DNA from: a virus
Virus record (IMG/VR): IMGVR_UViG_3300028840_001720
Coordinates: 1-48,367 of that record
Reading direction: 5' to 3' (one strand)
DNA: 48,367 bases
Position numbers and translations under genes: made by a program. How positions within the stretch are numbered: position 1 is the first letter of the stretch; the number at the start of each line of letters is the position of its first letter. The notes under the pieces are model-generated. The model did no database searches, was not told where the DNA came from, and worked only from the letters and a program-made list of their open reading frames with translations. Of the stretch, positions 1-6,452 are shown piece by piece.

Positions 1-12
1 CTACGCGGACAG
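1..12. repeat. 12-bp terminal direct repeat (left copy)
   Basis: The first 12 bases (CTACGCGGACAG) are identical to the last 12 bases (48356-48367). This means either that the contig closes into a circle with a 12-base overlap, or that these are cohesive-end sequences of a cos phage. Lambda also has 12-base cohesive ends, and the late gene order here is lambda-like. A short assembler overlap would look the same. Confidence 0.8.
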
Positions 13-56
13 AGCGCAAAGCGCGCGTTTGAAAAAGTACCTACGCAAAAGGGTCT

Positions 57-101
57 GCGTCCCCGCGGTCAACCGCTCCGAGCTTCGACGCACGGGGACG
101 C
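57..101 (-). terminator. possible hairpin terminator after the glycan operon
   Basis: GCGTCCCCG (57-65) is the exact reverse complement of CGGGGACGC (93-101), giving a 9-bp GC-rich stem with a long loop. In minus-strand transcription it sits at the 3' end of the last gene of the glycosyltransferase operon and is followed by a short CCCTTTT run. The loop is long and the T run short, so this is only a weak call. Confidence 0.3.
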
Positions 102-1091
102 TTTCCCCTCCAATTCTTTTATCAGTCTTTCGCAATAATAATCTGGTGTGTACTTCGCTGCATACTGCATTCCGTTGCATGCCGACACTTCATCGTGACC
201 GAGGTCAAGTAACAGTGACAGCTTATCCGCAATATGTTCAGCCGTCTCGCTTATGTCACACGTAATCATCGGCACAACTTCGCCCGGTTCGCATATTGGC
301 TGATCGGCTGCTATGGCAGTATTGCAAGCTGGCACCTCGACGAATTTCTGTAAGCGGTACTTATAGATTGAGCTACAGAAGCAAGTGATTCGTGCTTGAT
401 TGACCGCCTGAGCAAATTGCACCAGATGCCAATTATTGTCGGCATCGTCAAGTAGATTGCCGGGATGCTCGAAATGGATGCAACGGTATTTGTTGGCCCG
501 CATTATGCGAAGCACGTCTTTGAATCTGCTACGGAGGGGATAGACACGACCGGACAGCGAGCCCACCAGCATTACATCCCATCGCTTCGGTAGTCCCCAG
601 TTTTTGAAAATGGATGGATCGGCAACGTGTGGGATATGGCAGGACTGGATGCCCCAGCCGGCTAGTCGCTCTCGCTGGTTCAGGTATCCGTTGTAATGAT
701 GAAAGATACAAATATCCGGCTTGCTTTCACGTACCTCTGGTTTGAATCGAGCTTCCTTGACTTCGTTATAGTGGAGCACTTTGAAACACGGTACTTTCGC
801 AAAGTCGAGATGCTCAAGCGGCTTGTATGCAATCAGCACATCTGGCAGCCTGCCATAGAGATTGCGTAAGTTCGCCCCTACGGTTTTGTTCTCGTCGTAA
901 CCCGGCCAGCCGTTGCCTGTTCGCTTCGGCTGCAACGGATCGATCGACAGAAACCGACTCCGACAGAGCTTGTGTGTGTAGTGGTGATGCGATACGAGTT
1001 GCACGATGTTAGGTGCATTAGACAATTTCAGTATCCTCTTTTTTTCCTGCGCGATCATCTCATCAAGTTTATACTCTGGTGGTATACTCAC
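69..1091 (-). CDS. CgeB-like glycosyltransferase
   Basis: A 340-residue protein resembling single-polypeptide GT-B glycosyltransferases of the CgeB/spore-maturation type. The best local signals are a DVMLVGSLSGRVYPLR segment near the middle, which looks like the start of the nucleotide-binding C-terminal half, and a later KFVEVPACNTAIAADQ segment matching the conserved KxxE(V/I)xAxG-type region of this family. It would move a sugar from a nucleotide-sugar donor to an unknown acceptor. It starts with GTG inside the end of the upstream gene (23-base overlap) and is the last gene of a tightly coupled glycan operon. The family is fairly clear; donor and acceptor are unknown. Confidence 0.7.
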   Translation of the reverse strand: MSIPPEYKLDEMIAQEKKRILKLSNAPNIVQLVSHHHYTHKLCRSRFLSIDPLQPKRTGNGWPGYDENKTVGANLRNLYGRLPDVLIAYKPLEHLDFAKVPCFKVLHYNEVKEARFKPEVRESKPDICIFHHYNGYLNQRERLAGWGIQSCHIPHVADPSIFKNWGLPKRWDVMLVGSLSGRVYPLRSRFKDVLRIMRANKYRCIHFEHPGNLLDDADNNWHLVQFAQAVNQARITCFCSSIYKYRLQKFVEVPACNTAIAADQPICEPGEVVPMITCDISETAEHIADKLSLLLDLGHDEVSACNGMQYAAKYTPDYYCERLIKELEGKASPCVEARSG

Positions 1092-1809
1092 GTTTCCACG
1101 TCTCCCATAGTGATGTTTCCGGGTATTCAGCCATCAAATCTCGTTCGTTTTTACGCAACACTCTCGCCCATAGATGCTGCCCATAAACGCCATTCATGAC
1201 TGGCGGATCAGCATCGAAGAATTTAGCAGTCTGATGCCAGCGTAGCTGGCAATAATCCGATGCAGGTAGCACTCTAACGCGATGTGAAACACCACTTAAG
1301 TCAGGAAGTATTTTTACTGACTGATTACCACGCATCCCTTCGTTAAGTAGCTTTGGCCCGAATCGTCCCGCTGTGCGATCATCCAATCGCGTCATTCCTT
1401 GCACAAAAGCCCATTGCATAAGTCCTAATCCGCCAGGAAGGTAAGCGCAGGCGAAGTTCGGTATCTGCCGGTCGGCATTCTCTGAACTGAAGAAATAACC
1501 TTCCGGGAAATCATCAGACAAGCAAAGCGTATCGGCGTCGATGAAAACGCCGCCTTCCTCTGCCAGGAATTTGTAGCGGAATAAGTTGGCGTGCAGTGCT
1601 GGGCTACCTTCATTTCGCTTGTCGGTGTATCGCAAAATTGGCGAGCGGAATATCTCGTTGGCATCGCACAGTTGCACGCCAGCGGGAAAATCAATCCAGC
1701 GATCGTATACCCAAAGATTAACTTCGTGGCCGTGCTTGATCCAAGATGACATGCACAACCACGTCACCGGAGATAGCTCGCCATCAATCCATATCGCGTT
1801 GACAATCAT
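1069..1809 (-). CDS. DXD-type glycosyltransferase (Gly_transf_sug/GT32-like)
   Basis: A 246-residue cytosolic protein of the GT32-like sugar-transferase family. The N-terminus begins with the typical IVNAIWIDGELSP strand. Residues about 75-93 carry the family hallmark, an alpha-helical FRYKFLAEEGG stretch followed by the metal-binding DAD motif (D91, D93), which binds the nucleotide-sugar through Mg or Mn. Its start overlaps the upstream glycosyltransferase stop by four bases (ATGA), so translation is coupled. The context is an operon of four glycosyltransferase domains and two sulfotransferase domains. The sugar specificity cannot be read from the sequence. Confidence 0.8.
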   Translation of the reverse strand: MIVNAIWIDGELSPVTWLCMSSWIKHGHEVNLWVYDRWIDFPAGVQLCDANEIFRSPILRYTDKRNEGSPALHANLFRYKFLAEEGGVFIDADTLCLSDDFPEGYFFSSENADRQIPNFACAYLPGGLGLMQWAFVQGMTRLDDRTAGRFGPKLLNEGMRGNQSVKILPDLSGVSHRVRVLPASDYCQLRWHQTAKFFDADPPVMNGVYGQHLWARVLRKNERDLMAEYPETSLWETWKREYTTRV

Positions 1810-2528
1810 TCAGCGCCCCCTCTTTCCATGCTCGCTTTATGCAAGGCAGTTTTTTTGTGCTTCTCCCACCACTCCTGTTTTAGCTTTTTAGCTCGCCCGC
1901 GATACTGTCTATACCAGTCGCTGTCCGGTTCTGGATTATGGTGGAAAATAGAAGTCTGACCACAAAAGGCAATGTCCCATTTTCCGGTTTCCCCTATCAC
2001 GGTCATCCAAGGTCCATGCTCGCCAGTTTTTAGCATTTCATCGAATGGGTGATCTTCCAGTATTTCTCGGCGACACATCACAAACATTCTGGCTGTCGAG
2101 CTTTTATAGTACTGCAGCCCAGACGGCAGCGAGCGTTCTTCCAAAACGGGAGGAAAGTAACCGGGATCAACAAATCCACCGACTACACCGACCCGCGAAT
2201 CGAAATCAAGTATTTCCACAAGCGGCCTTAGGTCCGTTTTCTCAGTAAAGACAAAATCCTCCTCAAGATACACAAGGTAGTCACCCACGAATCTCTTAGC
2301 CAGTTCATTGCGGGTAGCTGCACAGCCGGCATCAAAGGGCAGCAAGAAAATCCGCCTGCCTTCTTCTGATTTAACAAGCGTATGATCCCAAGGCCCTTCG
2401 ATCCCATTTTCGGCGATGTCGATCCGCACACCTTGCGGGGCATGTTGCTGAATTGATTCAAGTAATCGCCGTACCAGATGCGGACGATTGAAACACGTAA
2501 TGCCAAGCGTAACTCGTGACCAGTTCAT
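1806..2528 (-). CDS. family 2-like glycosyltransferase
   Basis: About 240 residues with a GT-A fold: VTLGITCFNRPHLVRRLLES at the N-terminus, then a YLVYLEEDF strand where an E-E-D cluster takes the place of the usual DXD. The frame is open to 2795, but the ATG at 2528 is chosen because it overlaps the upstream stop as ATGA and starts directly before the first beta-strand of the fold; the longer N-terminus is low-complexity read-through. The Asp-to-Glu change in the metal motif is seen in some active GT2 enzymes, so activity is plausible but unproven. Confidence 0.8.
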   Translation of the reverse strand: MNWSRVTLGITCFNRPHLVRRLLESIQQHAPQGVRIDIAENGIEGPWDHTLVKSEEGRRIFLLPFDAGCAATRNELAKRFVGDYLVYLEEDFVFTEKTDLRPLVEILDFDSRVGVVGGFVDPGYFPPVLEERSLPSGLQYYKSSTARMFVMCRREILEDHPFDEMLKTGEHGPWMTVIGETGKWDIAFCGQTSIFHHNPEPDSDWYRQYRGRAKKLKQEWWEKHKKTALHKASMERGGAE

Positions 2529-3241
2529 TCTGCATACTCCCATGCCCCGCATGGAGCTGTCCAGTTGTCCGTCTTTTTCGCTTCGGCCATCTTTCGGTAA
2601 TAGACTTGGCTCATCAGTGTTTTCCACTCGCTCATATTCGGTCGCGGATGGTCGTGATGATATGCAATTGCCTCTTCGCAACAGGTGCCAGATAATGGCA
2701 GATGCAAAAGTCTTTGATGCCGCCAACGATCTTCCCATGCTCCAAGCCGAAAATCCTCGTCCTGTCCGCCGATTGCGAAAATATCCTTTCGCCAAAACGC
2801 GGCCAGAAAATCAGGACGAATACATTTGGGACTGCAGTAGGTGTATTTATGATTGCCGGACTTATCAACATCGTAGACCGTCGCACAGACGAAGTGACCC
2901 GGCACAAGCTGATCGCAGAGTCGCAGGATCGTGTCTGGTGATTCATGCGTCACGTCCGCACACTGCTCGATAATTCGCTTTCCACGTGCGAGGCGATAGC
3001 CGATGTTTATTGCCACCGCACAACAACGCGGTTGCTTTTTTGGATCAGGTTTAATGCGACGATAAATCACTCTGGATTCTTCCCATCGCCCCCACGGTAG
3101 ATGCGGCGTACCATCCGTGCTGCCATCGTCAATCACTATCACCTCGCGAGATACTTCCTCAGGCTGCTTGATAATCGACTCGATCACCTTCGGCAAAATC
3201 CATGCCTTGTTGTAGGCCGACATCACAACGCTAACGTCCAC
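2525..3241 (-). CDS. family 2 glycosyltransferase
   Basis: A 238-residue GT-A enzyme. The N-terminal VSVVMSAYNKAWILPKVIES and VIVIDDGSTDGT strands are classic family 2 motifs for binding the nucleotide of a nucleotide-sugar. It overlaps the upstream sulfotransferase by 11 bases and the downstream glycosyltransferase by four. The middle contains a Cys-rich loop. It most likely adds one sugar of a short glycan built by this operon. Its acceptor (virion protein, DNA base or host glycan) is not indicated. Confidence 0.88.
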   Translation of the reverse strand: MDVSVVMSAYNKAWILPKVIESIIKQPEEVSREVIVIDDGSTDGTPHLPWGRWEESRVIYRRIKPDPKKQPRCCAVAINIGYRLARGKRIIEQCADVTHESPDTILRLCDQLVPGHFVCATVYDVDKSGNHKYTYCSPKCIRPDFLAAFWRKDIFAIGGQDEDFRLGAWEDRWRHQRLLHLPLSGTCCEEAIAYHHDHPRPNMSEWKTLMSQVYYRKMAEAKKTDNWTAPCGAWEYAE

Positions 3242-3890
3242 GTTTGTATCTCCTCCATAGATTGCACGGGAACTTGTCGAGGTGTTCCCAAATCCGCCGC
3301 TCTTGTTCGTCAGTCAAATGATTTCGCCAATCACCCGGAGTACCACGGCGAGCCTTCCGGGGATCTTCTGCATGCATAATCTCAAATCGACTTTCGGCTT
3401 CAGCATAGTCCAGTGATGCATCAGAAACACCAGACCCCAGCCAGTGAAGGAAACGCACCAGCGTAGGCCGGAAATTATCGTGCAGGTCTTGGTAGTCGCA
3501 AGCGAAACTCCAGGTAATATCGGAGTTCGCATACCCATATGTCCACCGCCCTAGTTCATCGGACTTATGATCAAGATAAGAATCAAGATCATCCCACTTT
3601 CTCTTCCAGTAGTAGTACGCAGACACGATAATGTCGCGAGGATCACGAGTCATTTTGCCGAGAAATTCCGCATTAGCAACTTTCTTCTCCCGCTCGCCAA
3701 AAAAACTATGCGTTGAACTTGCAAGCGGTAGGCCGATCGCATCAAACAATGGATTCTTCGACCACTTTAGCGTATCAGCCTTAATCAACCTAATGCCATG
3801 CTCCCAACTCAATGCTTTGCACGCCGCGTACCATAGCCATGTTCGACCACACTTGGGATAGGAGATTAGAACGCGAGAATAGTGTGTCAA
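3231..3890 (-). CDS. sulfotransferase
   Basis: A 219-residue PAPS-dependent sulfotransferase. Residues about 10-18 (SYPKCGRTWL) form the 5'-phosphosulfate loop; RDPRDIIVSAYYYW near residue 82 is the 3'-phosphate-binding motif; RRGTPGDWRNHLT near the C-terminus matches the RxGxxGxWK signature. All the key motifs are present, so it should be active. The start is TTG, overlapping the upstream stop as TTGA; no ATG lies close enough upstream of the P-loop to be an alternative. Its place among glycosyltransferases suggests that it sulfates a sugar or a lipid-linked intermediate. Confidence 0.88.
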   Translation of the reverse strand: MTHYSRVLISYPKCGRTWLWYAACKALSWEHGIRLIKADTLKWSKNPLFDAIGLPLASSTHSFFGEREKKVANAEFLGKMTRDPRDIIVSAYYYWKRKWDDLDSYLDHKSDELGRWTYGYANSDITWSFACDYQDLHDNFRPTLVRFLHWLGSGVSDASLDYAEAESRFEIMHAEDPRKARRGTPGDWRNHLTDEQERRIWEHLDKFPCNLWRRYKRGR

Positions 3891-4165
3891 TCCTGTTTCT
3901 CCGTATCGCCAAAAACTTTGTTCACCGGTCCAATTTTCCTAGTTTCTGGTCGGTCTTTTTGCATCAATGGTTCGATTGTCACCAACAAGCTGTCACGCAA
4001 TTTGGCGGTATCACGCGGAATTAAAATCTGTATGGAATGGTTGTCTTCGCCTTCCCCGTGAAACCATATCAAGCATCTCGCCTCGTCAGTTGTATCGTTT
4101 TCTTCTTCGAGTCCAACAACTTCCCCGTGACACTGATATTTCCAAGTCAATTTACGTTCATTCAT
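3887..4165 (-). CDS. small hypothetical protein in the glycan operon
   Basis: 92 residues, acidic in the first half, with no recognised domain. It is coupled by four-base overlaps at both ends (ATGA with the upstream fusion enzyme, TTGA with the downstream sulfotransferase), which supports it being a real gene. The predicted beta-strand content (CLIWFHG, SIQILIPRD, LLVTIEPLM) suggests a small beta-rich domain. I do not recognise its function. Confidence 0.7.
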   Translation of the reverse strand: MNERKLTWKYQCHGEVVGLEEENDTTDEARCLIWFHGEGEDNHSIQILIPRDTAKLRDSLLVTIEPLMQKDRPETRKIGPVNKVFGDTEKQD

Positions 4166-5445
4166 CGCTCGGCTCTCCCCATATCAAAACTCTTCGCCGC
4201 CTCGATCACATCTTCAAACCACACTTTCAACTTCGGTCCATCCCATGCCGCAAAATGATAGCGGGCCATCTCGATTAGTTCGGCAACGTCGTGGCCGTAG
4301 ATTCGCAAGTCGTTGAATTTGTACCGCCGATACGTTCGTTTCATTCGCTCGTAATCACGTTCTACCAGGAGGACAAGCGGATTGTATGACTTGAGAATCC
4401 ATTGCCACCGTTTCCAGGTAACGACGAGTCGCGGATCCTTGATGCACCACGGCTGCGGCAATGCAGATAAGACGTTGGCAAATTCGTATGGTTGCGGATC
4501 TGGAGCAAACGAAGTTGGTTTGCCGCATCGGCCGCAAATCATAGCCTCGCTTAACTCTCCACCGCATGGGCAGATTCCTTGACGCAGTAGCAGTTGCTTA
4601 TTGAGTTCCTGTACCGCAAGGTTTTCCGCAACGCCCTTTTTCACTTCGCCGAGATTCCATCCAAGTGCTTCCAGAATGCGAACGATCGGACTTGTACCAG
4701 AATGCCCCACGCCGAGCACGACGATGTTTGTCGGGTCATCCGGCTTGCGGAATGGTTTGTTGACTTCGACAGCCCGACAGCGTGCCTTTTGATATTCCGA
4801 GCTGTCGCCAGTGCGGTCGTGCTTGACTTTGCATGATGGGACGTAAGCTATTTTGATTCCTAGCTCTTTCGCCTGCACGAAGAATCGCCGATGCTCGCCG
4901 ACTTTCAATTCTGGACACCACCGCAAGCCAGCGTCAAACACCGACCGCCGCACAATCATAAAGTTGTCGGCGATGTCGCACGGGATGAATTCAACGCCGG
5001 TATTGGTCGTGCGTTTCTCTGTGGTTCGCTTCGTGCAACCATCCTCGTCAAACACCGTTGGCTCACCGGTGCCAGCGTTGCCGCATACAATTCCGATGTC
5101 TGGATTCTCGTCTAAGACAGCCTGCAAATCTTCAATGCGAGTTTCCTCGGTGAATTCAAAATCATCATCCAGGATGAGAAGATCGCCGACAGTTTGCGAG
5201 ATGAGAAAGTTGCGACATGCTGATAGGCCGCAGTCGAACGGAAGAACATGATAATCAATACGCAGCCCAATTATGCTTTGTAAATAAGCGTGAAACTCGG
5301 CTAGCTCATGAACCCCCTTTGGTAGCCTCTGACCATTATCTGCAATCAATACGGACGCGACGGGATACCATCGTGAAACCGACTGGATTAGCCGATCCAG
5401 CTTCTCTGGCCGCATAAACGTCACGATTCCGAACGCAGGCAACAT
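4162..5445 (-). CDS. glycosyltransferase 2 - sulfotransferase fusion
   Basis: A 427-residue two-domain enzyme. Residues 1-225 are a GT2-type glycosyltransferase with the metal-binding DDD at 93-95. Residues about 238-427 form a sulfotransferase-like domain with a P-loop (GVGHSGTS, 245-252) and a KDPRL motif (336-340). A four-cysteine insert (C292, C294, C304, C307) between the P-loop and KDPRL looks like a small zinc ribbon, which I have not met in this family. The fusion suggests sugar addition followed by sulfation on the same acceptor. It is the first gene of the glycan operon. The preceding gap (5446-5487) is short and shows no obvious promoter. Confidence 0.8.
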   Translation of the reverse strand: MLPAFGIVTFMRPEKLDRLIQSVSRWYPVASVLIADNGQRLPKGVHELAEFHAYLQSIIGLRIDYHVLPFDCGLSACRNFLISQTVGDLLILDDDFEFTEETRIEDLQAVLDENPDIGIVCGNAGTGEPTVFDEDGCTKRTTEKRTTNTGVEFIPCDIADNFMIVRRSVFDAGLRWCPELKVGEHRRFFVQAKELGIKIAYVPSCKVKHDRTGDSSEYQKARCRAVEVNKPFRKPDDPTNIVVLGVGHSGTSPIVRILEALGWNLGEVKKGVAENLAVQELNKQLLLRQGICPCGGELSEAMICGRCGKPTSFAPDPQPYEFANVLSALPQPWCIKDPRLVVTWKRWQWILKSYNPLVLLVERDYERMKRTYRRYKFNDLRIYGHDVAELIEMARYHFAAWDGPKLKVWFEDVIEAAKSFDMGRAER

Positions 5446-5487
5446 GGCACCTCCTCCTCATTGCCGACTACGTATTTTGTTGTCGCG

Positions 5488-5721
5488 TTATCGAGTTGAC
5501 GACGCAACCGTAACCTGCTCTCTTGCTACAGGTGGTGGCTTAACCTCTCTGTCAAAATCCACGTATAGCTTTGCCGTGAGAGTAACTAGCCCCTTCAACG
5601 GCATGTCTGCATTCCAGTCGACAACACGGTAAGTCCTCCCGGCAAGATCGCGAAGCATCGCTGGAGGGGATGCCGCCCTAGCCAGTATCTCCTCCGATTC
5701 GTAACCTGCTACAAAAGGCAT
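5488..5721 (-). CDS. hypothetical protein, 77 residues
   Basis: A 77-residue protein with a strong GGGGGAGG ribosome site just upstream of its ATG. No family is recognised. The sequence looks globular with a C-terminal beta-strand (KGLVTLTAKLYVDF). It lies between the fibre-type genes and the glycan operon. Confidence 0.6.
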   Translation of the reverse strand: MPFVAGYESEEILARAASPPAMLRDLAGRTYRVVDWNADMPLKGLVTLTAKLYVDFDREVKPPPVAREQVTVASSTR

Positions 5722-5732
5722 GATACCTCCCC

Positions 5733-6302
5733 CTACGATGTTAATTCAAAAACCTGCCGTATCGCTCCATAGAATTGTCGGTGCTGTAGATGCAACGGAC
5801 TGCACGCTACCAGAATTTGTGAACGCATCGTGATGTCGTCACGCTGGCCAATCCATTCCGCGTCCCATGCGGTATCCGATGCGTCCGTGATGCTCACGCG
5901 AGCCGCGGTAAGATTCGGCCCGGTCGCCTCAAATAGCTCCTCCTCGAATAGCATCAATTCGCTAAGTAACTCACGACGCACAGACTGATCTTCGTCTTGA
6001 TCGCTCGCCCCAAGTCGCTGCCGAATGTCGATATCCCACGCCGCTACATATCCCTGACTGTTGCGATCTTTGCGACCCGCCGGCGCGTAGTTGCGAGGTA
6101 CCATAACCCGGACCTGCAAACGCGAATCTTGCAACAGCCACTCCTCTGGTAGGTTGCTGCCTTGTGATTGCCTCAATTGCACTCGCCCGCCGATTTCCCA
6201 ATCAACCGAAAAATCATTGTTCGAAAAACTACCGGCTTCGCGGTCGGTTTTAATCGCGTCAACCAGCTCTTTCGCAACTAAGACGAGCTTTGAATCGCTC
6301 AT
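5733..6302 (-). CDS. hypothetical phage protein, 189 residues
   Basis: A 189-residue protein without a recognised domain, with an AGGTGG ribosome site eight bases before the ATG. It begins with an amphipathic helix (LVLVAKELVDAIK) and continues with mixed beta-rich sequence including a long acidic helix (RRELLSELMLFEEELFEA). This resembles the general shape of head-tail or tail-completion proteins, but the position far from the tail module makes a role impossible to assign. Confidence 0.65.
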   Translation of the reverse strand: MSDSKLVLVAKELVDAIKTDREAGSFSNNDFSVDWEIGGRVQLRQSQGSNLPEEWLLQDSRLQVRVMVPRNYAPAGRKDRNSQGYVAAWDIDIRQRLGASDQDEDQSVRRELLSELMLFEEELFEATGPNLTAARVSITDASDTAWDAEWIGQRDDITMRSQILVACSPLHLQHRQFYGAIRQVFELTS

Positions 6303-6310
6303 ACGTCCAC

Positions 6311-6433
6311 CTACTCAAGTAACGAAATGGCGTATGCTAGGTCGGTTTCGTCTACGCGACCGTCTTTATTCACATCCAGCGAACAGCCTGTAAACAAGAT
6401 TGGAACGGCCAAAATAAACAATAACTTCTTCAT
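6311..6433 (-). CDS. 40-residue lipoprotein with an EF-hand/dockerin-type loop
   Basis: A tiny gene with a good AAGGA ribosome site nine bases before the ATG at 6433 (an in-frame ATG at 6442 sits directly on that site and is less likely). Residues 1-17 are a lipoprotein signal peptide ending in the lipobox LFTGC. The mature 24 residues are essentially one calcium-binding loop of dockerin type (DVNKDGRVDETDL) followed by a helix. The product would be a membrane-anchored calcium or dockerin-like peptide. A paired loop in the virion-type protein at 10627-11130 suggests a shared theme. Confidence 0.65.
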   Translation of the reverse strand: MKKLLFILAVPILFTGCSLDVNKDGRVDETDLAYAISLLE

Positions 6434-6452
6434 GCTTTTCATTCCTTACAGG

